Of a stretch of 64,000 nt of DNA, positions 44,599 through 53,751 are shown piece by piece; positions within the stretch are counted from its first letter, which is position 1; every line of letters starts with the position of its first letter. A program made the translations under genes and the position numbers. The DNA lies in the NCBI RefSeq assembly GCF_003014755.1, contig NZ_PYAW01000001.1, positions 1,984,001 to 2,048,000 on the forward strand, in the 5' to 3' direction. Source of the stretch: Chitinophaga niastensis. GTDB lineage: Bacteria; Bacteroidota; Bacteroidia; Chitinophagales; Chitinophagaceae. The notes beneath the pieces are model-generated. The model made no database searches, had not been told where the DNA came from, and saw nothing but the letters and a program-made list of their open reading frames with translations.

Positions 44599-45468
44599 TT
44601 ATTGGCAAAATTGCTTCATTAACTTCACCTGATCTGATGTAACCTTTGTTTTATCGTAAGCCAGATACAATACATTCTCTATCGGTATCCTACCACGCCA
44701 GATTACCTTCAGGTCATCGTTCAATAGGTAATCTGCCGCTATTGTCAAAGCAGAGCAGTGCTTCAGTGATTTTAAGATCAGATTCATGTCCGGTATTACA
44801 CAGTATGGTTTAATAGCCGGACGTTTGTAGAAGTTCTTTTGCCAGAACCTGCGTATGATAGCAAGATCTGTGGTATATGCAAACCAGGGCTGTGATAACA
44901 ACCATGCTTCTCCACTTTCCCAATTTTCTTCACTAACGTAATTATCAAATTCAGTGGTGTCAATTGTTTTACTGCCAGCGATGATAAAAATCTCTTGCCG
45001 GATAGGCTCAAAAACAAGGTGCTTATAATCGGTCAACTTAGTAGCGACCACAAAATCCAATGTACCTTTGTGCAACCTGCCAAGTAACTCTTTGGTGCGT
45101 CCAAAGGACAAAATAAGATTCGGTTCAATGGCGGTTATATTTTCAGATAATACGGCCTGAAAATACTCCTGCACAGCACCCAGCCGGATGATGGGCAACT
45201 GTTTTTTAAAGCAGGCAGCATTGAAATTCGCCTCCACTTTCTCCAACTTTTCCAATGGCTCGACTACCTCTGTATAAAACAACTTACCATAATCTGTAGG
45301 CACTATTTTCGGCTTCCGTTCAAATAATGCCTTTCCAACATGTGCTTCCAATAAAGAGAGATGCTGACTCACATTAGGCTGTGATATAAACAACGTCTTT
45401 GATGCGGCGGTTAGTGATCCTGTTTGATAGACAGCTTTAAATGTTCTGTACCACTCCAGATTTACCAT
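44599..45468 (-). CDS. LysR family transcriptional regulator
   Basis: This 289-residue regulator has the N-terminal winged HTH (residues 1-60; WYRTFKAVYQTGSLTAASKT, LFISQPNVSQHLSLLEAHVG) with the standard LysR pattern. A substrate-binding domain follows (about 90-289; IIRLGAVQEYFQ; LHKGTLDFVVATKLTD). It is divergent to the esterase gene at 45565 with a 96-bp spacer, the usual arrangement for a LysR regulator and its target. The inducer is unknown. Confidence 0.9.
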   Translation of the reverse strand: MVNLEWYRTFKAVYQTGSLTAASKTLFISQPNVSQHLSLLEAHVGKALFERKPKIVPTDYGKLFYTEVVEPLEKLEKVEANFNAACFKKQLPIIRLGAVQEYFQAVLSENITAIEPNLILSFGRTKELLGRLHKGTLDFVVATKLTDYKHLVFEPIRQEIFIIAGSKTIDTTEFDNYVSEENWESGEAWLLSQPWFAYTTDLAIIRRFWQKNFYKRPAIKPYCVIPDMNLILKSLKHCSALTIAADYLLNDDLKVIWRGRIPIENVLYLAYDKTKVTSDQVKLMKQFCQ

Positions 45469-45564
45469 ACAATAAAGTTATAATTATTTTTATGACCGCC
45501 TATAAATTAAGCTATTTTAGTTATATATCTCTACAGCGGAAATTTGTCTTCAAACGATAATAAA

Positions 45565-46464
45565 ATGGAGATTTTACCACAGGTACAGGACGTATTGACT
45601 TTCATTCATTCAGTTAACGTTACGCATATCGAAGACAAGTTGCAAGCTTCAAGAGCATTCTATGAAAAGTTGATACCACTTGCAGGAGAGCAGGAAGCCG
45701 TATTTGCAGTCGAAGACAAAACCATCGAATTTACTGACCGAAAAATTAACATCAGGATTTACAGACCTGATAACAAAAAAACATTACCGGCAGTAGTCTA
45801 TTTTCATGGCGGCGGGTTCTTCAAAGGAAGTCTTGCAACACATGACCGTCCTTTACGGCAGCTTGCCAATTTATCAGGGGTAGTCATTATCTCAGTTGAT
45901 TACAGGCTTGCCCCTGAATACCCATTTCCTCATGGTTTGAATGATTGTGTCGACACAACAGCATGGATCATAAACCATGCAGAAGAACTGGGAATAGATA
46001 GCCATTATATGGCCGTAGCCGGAGATAGCGCCGGAGGTACATTAGCTACTGCTGTAGCAGGAAAGCTGAATAACATTTTATGCCAGATACTCATATACCC
46101 CGCTACTGACTCATCTTTTGCAACCCCCTCCTGGTCAGAGTTTGCAGAAGGCCCTATTTTAACCTTAAAACAGGCTATTCAGTTATGGGAGTATTATACG
46201 GAAGATAAAATCAATGCGGCACCAATATTCAACGATGATCTGTCAGGCATGCCTGATACGTTCATTATAACAGCAGAATATGATCCACTGCGGGATGAAG
46301 CTATGGCCTATGCAAAAAAACTTCGCCATGCGAATGTGCAGGTAACTGAAAAGCTTTACCCGAAAATGATACATGGTTTCATGCAGATGGGAGGCGTAAT
46401 AGATCAGGGCAAAGAGGCAATTGCAACAATAGCGGAGTATATCAGATATAAATTAGTAAAATGA
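45565..46464 (+). CDS. Alpha/beta hydrolase of the hormone-sensitive-lipase (family IV esterase) type
   Basis: From the ATG at 45565 the protein has 299 residues (a TTG at 45544 would add seven). It has the family IV oxyanion motif YFHGGGF and the YRLAPEYPFPHGLND block. The nucleophile elbow is GDSAGG, the acid residue lies in ITAEYDPLRDE and the catalytic His in IHGFMQM. No signal peptide is seen, so it is a cytoplasmic carboxylesterase. The divergent LysR gene probably controls it. It is closed by the hairpin at 46551. Confidence 0.91.
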   Translation: MEILPQVQDVLTFIHSVNVTHIEDKLQASRAFYEKLIPLAGEQEAVFAVEDKTIEFTDRKINIRIYRPDNKKTLPAVVYFHGGGFFKGSLATHDRPLRQLANLSGVVIISVDYRLAPEYPFPHGLNDCVDTTAWIINHAEELGIDSHYMAVAGDSAGGTLATAVAGKLNNILCQILIYPATDSSFATPSWSEFAEGPILTLKQAIQLWEYYTEDKINAAPIFNDDLSGMPDTFIITAEYDPLRDEAMAYAKKLRHANVQVTEKLYPKMIHGFMQMGGVIDQGKEAIATIAEYIRYKLVK

Positions 46465-46550
46465 GGAGGTTTGGATTGATAGGTATGATCACAACAGCAT
46501 TCGGGCTTATCGAATAAATTAAATTCAACTTGATCCAAAACCGACTAAAA

Positions 46551-46583
46551 AAGAGAAACCTGCAACTAGTGCAGGTTTCTCTT
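46551..46583. terminator. Bidirectional terminator hairpin beside repeat copy D
   Basis: The hairpin is a perfect 14-bp stem (aagagaaacctgca / tgcaggtttctctt) with loop actag. It separates the convergent esterase and metalloprotease genes and adjoins repeat copy D. Confidence 0.88.
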
Positions 46584-46587
46584 AATT

Positions 46588-46650
46588 TTAGCGGACCGGA
46601 TGGGACAATGTTCGAACCTTTTTACCACTGATTTGGAGAAAGTCCGCGAA
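46588..46650 (-). repeat. Junction repeat, copy D
   Basis: This is a full-length copy lying 7 bases after the metalloprotease stop on the minus strand. It reads ctccaaatca, then gtaaaaaggttcgaacattg and tcccatccggtccgcta, ending at the hairpin 46551-46583. Its ends gcggac and gtccgc also form a short inverted repeat. Confidence 0.7.
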
Positions 46651-46656
46651 TAATAA

Positions 46657-47436
46657 TTAATAGATGTCGTACGGCGGCTTAAGTGTATAGTACCAGTTTA
46701 ATTGTGCCAGATCACCCTTTGTAAAAACATAATACGGGTTGGTGCCTGAATCAAAATCGGCTGGTGCGCCGTTATAACCGGTTAGGGAATAGAGAGAGTT
46801 GTAGCTTGACATTAGTGCGAGGGATGGGTCTTGTGGGGTATTATGTGTATTAGGTATCGCCATTTCCTCCACATTAGTGTCATAGTCGCCACCAGATACA
46901 GCGCCGGTGTGTCCATAGCCAAGGGTATGTAAGAATTCGTGTACGAGTAATCTGGTATAATATACATGCGCCCAACTTAAACTGGTTTGATTTAAATCGA
47001 GGTTGATGGAAATCAAATCTCCTACATTTCCTGTGCCACCGGGGATATGTGCCCATGCGGGTGCGGCATTTGTTCCGCTGTTATCTCCTCTGATAACCAC
47101 GCTGTAGCTGGTTCCTAAGGGCGGTATCACATCGCCGTAGGTGATGGTTGTAATGTTAATGTTTAGAGATAATTGATTGAGATATTTTTGGGCTACCGGA
47201 ATCGCAGCGTTAATGGCCTTTGCTACTACATTTCCATCGGCGCCTGAAAGCCTGTTATCGACAAATACGGTAATGTTTTTACTTTTTGAAAAATCTACTT
47301 TTTTATTAAACCAAATATTGTCTGCCGGCTTAATGTTTACCAGGTTATTTTCAAAGAACAGCTCCTGCTGCTGCTTTGATTTGGTGCAGCTAAAGCAAAG
47401 TAACAGTGCTGCAGCGATAATATATTTTTGTTGCAT
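46657..47436 (-). CDS. Exported zinc metalloprotease (metzincin-like) lipoprotein
   Basis: This 259-residue protein has a lipoprotein-like signal ending CFSC17. The zinc site is H166-E-F-L-H170-T-L-G-Y-G-H176, the HExxHxxGxxH motif of metzincins, with Glu167 as the base. A downstream methionine (LALMSSYNSLY) could give the Met-turn. The prodomain-like N-terminal part is short. It ends the second SusCD operon, 30 bp behind the DUF1735 lipoprotein gene, so it probably works at the cell surface on a protein substrate or trims a glycoprotein for uptake. Exact peptidase family uncertain. Confidence 0.83.
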   Translation of the reverse strand: MQQKYIIAAALLLCFSCTKSKQQQELFFENNLVNIKPADNIWFNKKVDFSKSKNITVFVDNRLSGADGNVVAKAINAAIPVAQKYLNQLSLNINITTITYGDVIPPLGTSYSVVIRGDNSGTNAAPAWAHIPGGTGNVGDLISINLDLNQTSLSWAHVYYTRLLVHEFLHTLGYGHTGAVSGGDYDTNVEEMAIPNTHNTPQDPSLALMSSYNSLYSLTGYNGAPADFDSGTNPYYVFTKGDLAQLNWYYTLKPPYDIY

Positions 47437-47465
47437 AAAAAACGTGTTCCAGGTTAAAATTTAGT

Positions 47466-48503
47466 TTAGGGTCTATCACTTACAAAAGTCAGGTTATCGT
47501 AATACCATGTTTTGGATCCCATCCACCCTCCTTTATAGGTTCCATCGTACATTAAGTAATATGCCGTTACATTCCGGGTTGCCGGATCCCAGGCAGATGC
47601 GGCTGCTTCTGCAGGAGCAGGACTTAAAGCAGCAGAGCGCCCTCTTACAGGGTCCGGCTGTCCGAAATAATTGGTTACACGTACTATCTGACCATTTCCA
47701 TTTGAATTAAAATGCAATACCGGGCAAAAATATCCGTACCAGTTCCAGCTGTTGCTGGCAGTACTCCAGAATATGTGTGCGTTTAATGGGTTATTATACG
47801 GGTCTGAATAACCATTGTTAAACACATAGGAGTCTCTCATGATACAGGTAGAGTCATCCACGGTCACTAAGTCGACCGTAGTACTACCAATAAAAGTATT
47901 CTGCGGGAACTGATAGTCTGTCATACCTCCGGATCGTAATGAATAAAAACCGTCGTACTTGTTTTTAACAACCAGTTTGTAATACACATAAAACCTGTCC
48001 GTACTGATAGATAGCGGTTTGGGTACTTCGGCAATATTGTAGGCTATCATATACTTATCGGTCGGTTTTACGTTCTGTGTATTCACCACCAATGTAAAGT
48101 AGCCTACATTTTTACCAGCAGGTATCGTCACTTTTAAATTTTCGCTGACGATCGTATTTTCCGGAAAGAAGGTCCAATTCGTTCTTTTAGCGATATTATA
48201 TTTGGCGATGGCAGCGGTATCCCGTGTGAGTGTCACCGTTACATCCTGGTTTAAAGGTCCGGCGGTATTGGCAATATAAACCGGAATGGTAATAGTGTCA
48301 ACTGCTTTTAGTGTAGAAGGTAATCGGGTGATCGTTTTTATGCGACTATCCAATGATGTGGTGGCGCCATTATCCAAAGGAGCCAATTCTACGATGCTGG
48401 TGGCCGGCACATCCGAAAGGGATACGCCAAATTTGTCTTTCAGGCAAGACTGCACAGTGATTGCCAGGAGACTTATATATATCAGGTTGAAATGCTTTTT
48501 CAT
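47466..48503 (-). CDS. DUF1735-type surface lipoprotein of the second SusCD locus
   Basis: This 345-residue lipoprotein has a signal ending TVQSC20. A DUF1735/SusE-like N-terminal Ig domain (about 60-165) has IPVYIANTAGPLNQDVTVTL, shortened, and VTIPAGKNVGYFTLVV. A C-terminal beta domain (about 185-345) carries the aromatic stretches SNSWNWYGYFC and WYYDNLTFV. Such proteins sit behind SusD in Bacteroidota loci and help bind ligand at the surface. It is 31 bp behind susD in the operon. Confidence 0.85.
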   Translation of the reverse strand: MKKHFNLIYISLLAITVQSCLKDKFGVSLSDVPATSIVELAPLDNGATTSLDSRIKTITRLPSTLKAVDTITIPVYIANTAGPLNQDVTVTLTRDTAAIAKYNIAKRTNWTFFPENTIVSENLKVTIPAGKNVGYFTLVVNTQNVKPTDKYMIAYNIAEVPKPLSISTDRFYVYYKLVVKNKYDGFYSLRSGGMTDYQFPQNTFIGSTTVDLVTVDDSTCIMRDSYVFNNGYSDPYNNPLNAHIFWSTASNSWNWYGYFCPVLHFNSNGNGQIVRVTNYFGQPDPVRGRSAALSPAPAEAAASAWDPATRNVTAYYLMYDGTYKGGWMGSKTWYYDNLTFVSDRP

Positions 48504-48534
48504 CTTTCAGTATTTTGTAAGAAACTATTCAAAA

Positions 48535-50112
48535 TTATCTGCCCCAGAATATTTTTTTAGTAAGTACATCTTCTCCCTGAGCCTTTACATTAGCCGTATT
48601 GGTGGCATATTCTATACTTGGATAAAACACTCTTTTGGGTAAAGCTGGTGCCCCGGGATATTTAGAACCATAAATATAAGTGGGCCATCCGGTGCGGCGG
48701 AAATCGGCATAGGGTTCGAATGGATTTACCCCATTCATGGAAATCCATTTTTGAGACAAGATGGTTTGCAACGGGTCGGTAGTCAGCTCTATATTGAAGT
48801 TGTTGACCTTCCCTGAAGTCTGCGTCATATAACCATTTGCGTCTGCAATAGCATCGTTGGGCTGATAGGCAATATTACCGGAAGGATCTGGCAAAGAGCC
48901 TTTATATAGATAGGTGAAGTTCGCACGAACCCCATTTTTATATAACGCTTTGTAGTCGCCCGGAATAATATTGCTATAGGCCGCCTCGGCTTGTAAGAAA
49001 TAACTTTCAAATGACGTCATCATTGGAATAGGTTGATTAACGTTTTTAATAATTCCAAAACCGTTAGTTCCCGAGAAGGTGCCATTCACATTATCCCCCC
49101 AGGACAAACCTGATAAGGTATCGTTATTGGCAGTTGGTACGCCAAAATATGCACCTTTAAAGTGGTTTGAATTATTATCATATGGGGCGTACATCCTATA
49201 CAGTCGCCAGTCGCCATAGCCATTGAATCCATCCCAATAAAAATTAACAGCCGCTGCATTTGCCCGGTAATAGTTGTAGCTGGATGTTTGCTGATTCTGG
49301 CTGATATTCCAAAATCTTTCTACCAGGGGATTACCTTTTCCGGTTTGGTTGAAAAAACCGGGGTTTACATTTCCTTCTGTTTCCACGCTTGAAATGTATC
49401 CGTCGGATGCCGCACTATTGAGCAAATTTTTCAATGCAGTAGCATAGTACGGTGGTTTTGTTGTTAATTGACTCACTCTGAGAATCAGTCTTAGTTGGAG
49501 GGTATTGATAAATTTAACCCAATTGCCTTTATTCCCGTTGTACATAATATCACCTTTGGGCACATTTCCTGACCAGTTCTTAATTAAGTCTCTGGCGCTA
49601 TCCAATTGCTGGTATAAATTATTGTAAATGGTTGCCGCATCGTCATATGCAGGTGTCGGGTATTTATCGATCTGTAATGCCTGTGTGTACGGAATATTTC
49701 CAAACAGATCAATCAGGTTATGATAACAAACGACATTCATTGTTTTTACAATACCTCTGTAAAAATTGTTACCATTTGCGTGTTGGTCTATGTATTGCAA
49801 ATTTCCAAGATAATTGTAATAGCTGGTCCACATACCCTGAAACCATTTGTTGTCAAAGGTATAATTGAACACATATGAGTTCACAAAGGAACCTCCCCCA
49901 ATAGTCCAATAACCCATCCAGTACGACATATCATCTGACCCCATATGCTGTATATAGGCAATGTTCCTTAATTGCGGAGACAATACCAGATCGATATCTA
50001 CGTTGTTTGGATTATTGGGATTATTTTCATTTATATCAAAATATGTTTTTGAGCAAGCCGACATCCCTGCTATCAGCAACAAAACGAATAAATATTTAGT
50101 TAGTACTTTCAT
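48535..50112 (-). CDS. SusD/RagB family lipoprotein (SusD-like_2 type), second locus
   Basis: This 525-residue lipoprotein has a signal ending GMSAC20 and the group-typical NENNPNNPN start. It continues LVLSPQLRNIAYIQ and GYWTIGGGSFVNSY, then TPAYDDAATIYNNLYQQLD and the late RLILRVSQLT and YFLQAEAAYSN helices. This branch (PF12771-like) is often tied to peptide or unknown ligands as well as glycans. It follows susC by 27 bp and is surely its partner. Confidence 0.92.
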   Translation of the reverse strand: MKVLTKYLFVLLLIAGMSACSKTYFDINENNPNNPNNVDIDLVLSPQLRNIAYIQHMGSDDMSYWMGYWTIGGGSFVNSYVFNYTFDNKWFQGMWTSYYNYLGNLQYIDQHANGNNFYRGIVKTMNVVCYHNLIDLFGNIPYTQALQIDKYPTPAYDDAATIYNNLYQQLDSARDLIKNWSGNVPKGDIMYNGNKGNWVKFINTLQLRLILRVSQLTTKPPYYATALKNLLNSAASDGYISSVETEGNVNPGFFNQTGKGNPLVERFWNISQNQQTSSYNYYRANAAAVNFYWDGFNGYGDWRLYRMYAPYDNNSNHFKGAYFGVPTANNDTLSGLSWGDNVNGTFSGTNGFGIIKNVNQPIPMMTSFESYFLQAEAAYSNIIPGDYKALYKNGVRANFTYLYKGSLPDPSGNIAYQPNDAIADANGYMTQTSGKVNNFNIELTTDPLQTILSQKWISMNGVNPFEPYADFRRTGWPTYIYGSKYPGAPALPKRVFYPSIEYATNTANVKAQGEDVLTKKIFWGR

Positions 50113-50139
50113 TTTGTAAAAGTTTCCTGTTGAAAAAAA

Positions 50140-53100
50140 TTAAAACCTGACGCTAATACTTCCACCTATAAATCTTGTTGGTGGTGTTTGTGAAGTGTTG
50201 GTGGTGCCATCTGCATTATAGGCGCCACCAAGATTAAATTCGGGATCAGTCCAGATATTTTCTGCGGGTCTCCACATCAATAAATTCCTGCCGGTAACCG
50301 CTACTGTAGCGCCCTTGATAGTTTTAGATCCACTGAAAACAGATACTGGTAAGGTATAGGACAATACTACTTCTCTGAGTTTCCAGAAAGCATTGCTGGT
50401 AACATATGGTGTTCCAATGGTGCTATATGCCTGCCAAAACTGGTACACATTGGCAATTTGTCTGGACTTGTTGTCCACATAATGTCCGCTTCCATTATCA
50501 TAAACAGAATTAGGGAATACAAATCGCTGGCGATCACCATAAGTAGAGTGTTCGGAGGCTCCTGTCCAGTCTAATGTTTGTCCAACCTGATTAAACAATA
50601 CACCACCGCCTCTGTAGTCTGCTACGATCGAGAGTCCGAAATTTTTGAAAGAAACGGAGGTTGTCAGACCTAAGCGATAGGGTTGAAAAATGGAGCCCAT
50701 GAACTTATAAGCCGCTGCACGTGTAGGATAGCCGTTATAATCGACGATCACTTTTCCAGTGGCGGGATCTCTGGAGAAATCAGTTACTTTTAATGCCGGG
50801 AAAGCATATCCTACTACCGCATACGCGTCATTTGTCATTGACAAATCGGCGCCATTATTAGGTAATGAAATTACTTTATTGTTGATATAGGTGAAGTTGG
50901 CGCCTACATCCCATCTGAAGTCGGCGGATCTGTTATTAATGAGTGTAAATTTAATATCTGATTCTACGCCAAAATTGGAGGTTTCTCCACCATTCACCAG
51001 CATAGAAGAAAACCCTGTTGCAGGAGATACCTGGGAAGGAATCGTCTGGTTTTTTGTTCTTTGCCTGAAAACCGTTCCAGTAAAGTTAATCCTGTTTTTC
51101 AGGAAACTTAGTTCAATACCTCCTTCTATTTCTGTTGTCCGTTCATCTCTCAAATTGGGATTGGGAGCCAGCATATTTTTACTGTAACCCACATTATTAT
51201 TAAATGGATAATTAGTAGCAACGTTGAATGAAGGAGTGGTCAGATAAGAACCATAAGTACTAATAGTACTCAGGTTTACCTGCCCTGTTTGGCTGTATGC
51301 TATTCTTACCTTCCCAAAATTCACCACGTTGTTATTGAACAATTTTGGGAACGCATCAGAAAGAATGAACGCCGCATCAGCCGATCCATAGGAAAATCTT
51401 CTGTTAGAAGCAGAGAGGATAGAGGTCCAGTCAAAACGATAACTGCCGTGTAGAAAGAGGTACTGATTTATACCGAAAGACAAATCAGCAAATGCTGCCT
51501 GCTGATTGCGTTTTGCCAGACTTTCGCTGGCAGTTTGCTGACCAATATAACTGGATACATTATAAAAGTCATTAAATGCGAGTGTGCCTGCACCAAAATC
51601 TTCAGCATTGTACTTATCCTGTACGATGGAGTGTCCCAATAAGAGTTTTGAGTTAATATTTTCAGACAACTTCTTTTTGAATGTCAATAACAAATCACCG
51701 GTTATACGTGATTCAAAGCTTGATCCACCGCCTGTTGTGGGCAATAACACTTTTCTGTTTGATGCCTGGGTCCCTCCCGGAATATTATAGGGATTGGTTT
51801 GCTCATAGTCGGAGTATTTCCAGCCATTACCGGTGTTTTTATAATTATAGGAACTGTAGGTATAACCGAATCTGTAACTGGCTTCTATGTTGTCTGTTAT
51901 TGCCAGCTTTGCTCCCACATTCCCCACAAATTTATTATCGCTGCTTTTTGTTCTGAAGTTATTTAAGTTCCACCATGGATTATCATTCCAGGCGTTGTAG
52001 TAATTGTCAGGAGAAGAGAAAAAACCGCTTTTAAACCAGTTTAAATCAACATGTGCCGGAGAGTTTAAGATTTGGTTGTATAAACTTCCTCTGTTCCATA
52101 TTTGGTCAGTATTGGTGTTTGTATAGGCCAGCGCATAGTCGATGTTCAAAATACTATATTTGTTACTTCCATTAAGTTTAAAGAAGTTTTTTGACAACTT
52201 ATTTTCCGGGATGATATCTGACCTGTCTGTTCTCTGGTAGGCAACATATGTTGTGCTGTTTGGAGTAGCGGTGCCCAGCGACAAATCATACTGTTTGGTA
52301 ATGCCGGTTTGGAAAAAATCGGTACGTGCACCTTTTTTCGGGGAGTAAGTAGTTCTTATCACCGTGTCTTTATAGGTGCCGTCGTTATTAAATATCCGCT
52401 TGGGTGTTCCTACATCAACGATGCTTCCATCGTACTTAGGACCGAATTGTTGATTTTCAAAGGGAACATTTATGGTTTGTCCGGTTACAGGGTCTGCATA
52501 GTTAGATTCCCCTCCCCAGCCGCCATAGGAATTTTGCAGATTAGGTAGTTTGGAAATACTTTCCCACTGTATGCTGGTTTTAAAGTTGATTTCTGTTTTA
52601 CCAACGGCTGGTTTCTTAGTGGTAATAATCAACGCGCCATTGCTACCGTTAGACCCATACAATGAAGCTGCAGCACTACCTTTGAGCACATTTACGCTTT
52701 CAATATCATTGGGATTGATGTTGTTCAGAATATAAGGTTGTACAATGGCCCCGTCCAGTACAACAATAGCGGCATTATTTCCCGTAATAGACCTGTTACC
52801 GCGTAAGTTGATTTTATAAGAGGGATCCAGGTTGTTGTCTTGTGTTTGAATGGAAAGTCCGGATACTTTACCAATTAACCCGGAAGTTGCATTGATGTTT
52901 TCAGCCTGGTTTAATTCTTTACCACTAATGGTAGTAGTAGCATATCCCAGCTCTTTTGGCTGGCGTTTGATACCATAAGCAGTAACCACCACTTCCTGTT
53001 GAAAGGTGGCCGTTGGTTTTAAGCGTATGGTGATGGGGGTTTCGTTTGCAACCGGTATTTCTACGGTTTCTGTTCCAATGTAGCTGAATACTAAAATTTT

Positions 53101-53649
53101 GGAACTGTTGTTCGGCACAGAAAGTTGAAAACGACCATTGGTATCAGTGCTGGTACCAAGTGAAGTACCTTTAATCCTTATCGTTACGCCGGTTAATGGT
53201 GTTCCTTTGGCATCCGTTACCACACCCCTGATAAGCAATGGTGGCTGCTGAATGGCGGAAGTTGTGGTGGCATTACGATTGGGTGGATCTGATTTTAATA
53301 CAATGATGTTACGTCCTATAATAGAGTAACGCAGTGGTTGTTCCTTTAAACAGGTTGTCAACGCATCTGCTACAGAAACATTATTCAGATTTACCGTGAC
53401 GGGTGTGGTTAGTGTCAGTGTGCCATCTTTGTAAAAAAATACATAGTCGGTCTGGCTCTCTATAGCTGTAAATATTTGCCGGACATTCAATTTTTCTCCT
53501 TTCAGTGTAACGTTCTGTGAATAAGATTTAGCGCTTAGCTGAATACTGGCAGCCAACAGAAAGACAAAGGTCGTTTTCATCTTGCGTAGCGTTTTGTTAG
53601 GGAGTGTAAATAGCTGTATTTTTTCAAATACATTAGTAAAAAACATCAT
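50140..53649 (-). CDS. SusC/RagA TonB-dependent transporter with STN domain, second locus
   Basis: From the ATG at 53649 the protein has 1169 residues; an upstream TTG at 53673 is less likely. After a long signal region (ending AKSYSQ) comes an STN domain (about 45-115; GEKLNVRQIFTAIESQTDY, shortened). The carboxypeptidase-like domain is at about 135-215 (IRGVVTDAKGTPLTGVTI), then the SusC box VVVTAYGIKRQ. The plug (GLIGKVSGLSIQ; VVLDGAIVQP; IESVNVLKGS) and barrel follow. The STN domain shows that it signals to the FecR protein encoded next to it, giving ligand-induced sigma-factor release. Confidence 0.94.
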   Translation of the reverse strand: MMFFTNVFEKIQLFTLPNKTLRKMKTTFVFLLAASIQLSAKSYSQNVTLKGEKLNVRQIFTAIESQTDYVFFYKDGTLTLTTPVTVNLNNVSVADALTTCLKEQPLRYSIIGRNIIVLKSDPPNRNATTTSAIQQPPLLIRGVVTDAKGTPLTGVTIRIKGTSLGTSTDTNGRFQLSVPNNSSKILVFSYIGTETVEIPVANETPITIRLKPTATFQQEVVVTAYGIKRQPKELGYATTTISGKELNQAENINATSGLIGKVSGLSIQTQDNNLDPSYKINLRGNRSITGNNAAIVVLDGAIVQPYILNNINPNDIESVNVLKGSAAASLYGSNGSNGALIITTKKPAVGKTEINFKTSIQWESISKLPNLQNSYGGWGGESNYADPVTGQTINVPFENQQFGPKYDGSIVDVGTPKRIFNNDGTYKDTVIRTTYSPKKGARTDFFQTGITKQYDLSLGTATPNSTTYVAYQRTDRSDIIPENKLSKNFFKLNGSNKYSILNIDYALAYTNTNTDQIWNRGSLYNQILNSPAHVDLNWFKSGFFSSPDNYYNAWNDNPWWNLNNFRTKSSDNKFVGNVGAKLAITDNIEASYRFGYTYSSYNYKNTGNGWKYSDYEQTNPYNIPGGTQASNRKVLLPTTGGGSSFESRITGDLLLTFKKKLSENINSKLLLGHSIVQDKYNAEDFGAGTLAFNDFYNVSSYIGQQTASESLAKRNQQAAFADLSFGINQYLFLHGSYRFDWTSILSASNRRFSYGSADAAFILSDAFPKLFNNNVVNFGKVRIAYSQTGQVNLSTISTYGSYLTTPSFNVATNYPFNNNVGYSKNMLAPNPNLRDERTTEIEGGIELSFLKNRINFTGTVFRQRTKNQTIPSQVSPATGFSSMLVNGGETSNFGVESDIKFTLINNRSADFRWDVGANFTYINNKVISLPNNGADLSMTNDAYAVVGYAFPALKVTDFSRDPATGKVIVDYNGYPTRAAAYKFMGSIFQPYRLGLTTSVSFKNFGLSIVADYRGGGVLFNQVGQTLDWTGASEHSTYGDRQRFVFPNSVYDNGSGHYVDNKSRQIANVYQFWQAYSTIGTPYVTSNAFWKLREVVLSYTLPVSVFSGSKTIKGATVAVTGRNLLMWRPAENIWTDPEFNLGGAYNADGTTNTSQTPPTRFIGGSISVRF

Positions 53650-53751
53650 GTTTCTTGGTTGAGTAATGAGCAATAGACTTTGGCATCCTTAAATTCAAAG
53701 ACGTTTGTATTAATTTAATGGTTGATTCCTGATTGATTTCATCAGGTTTTT

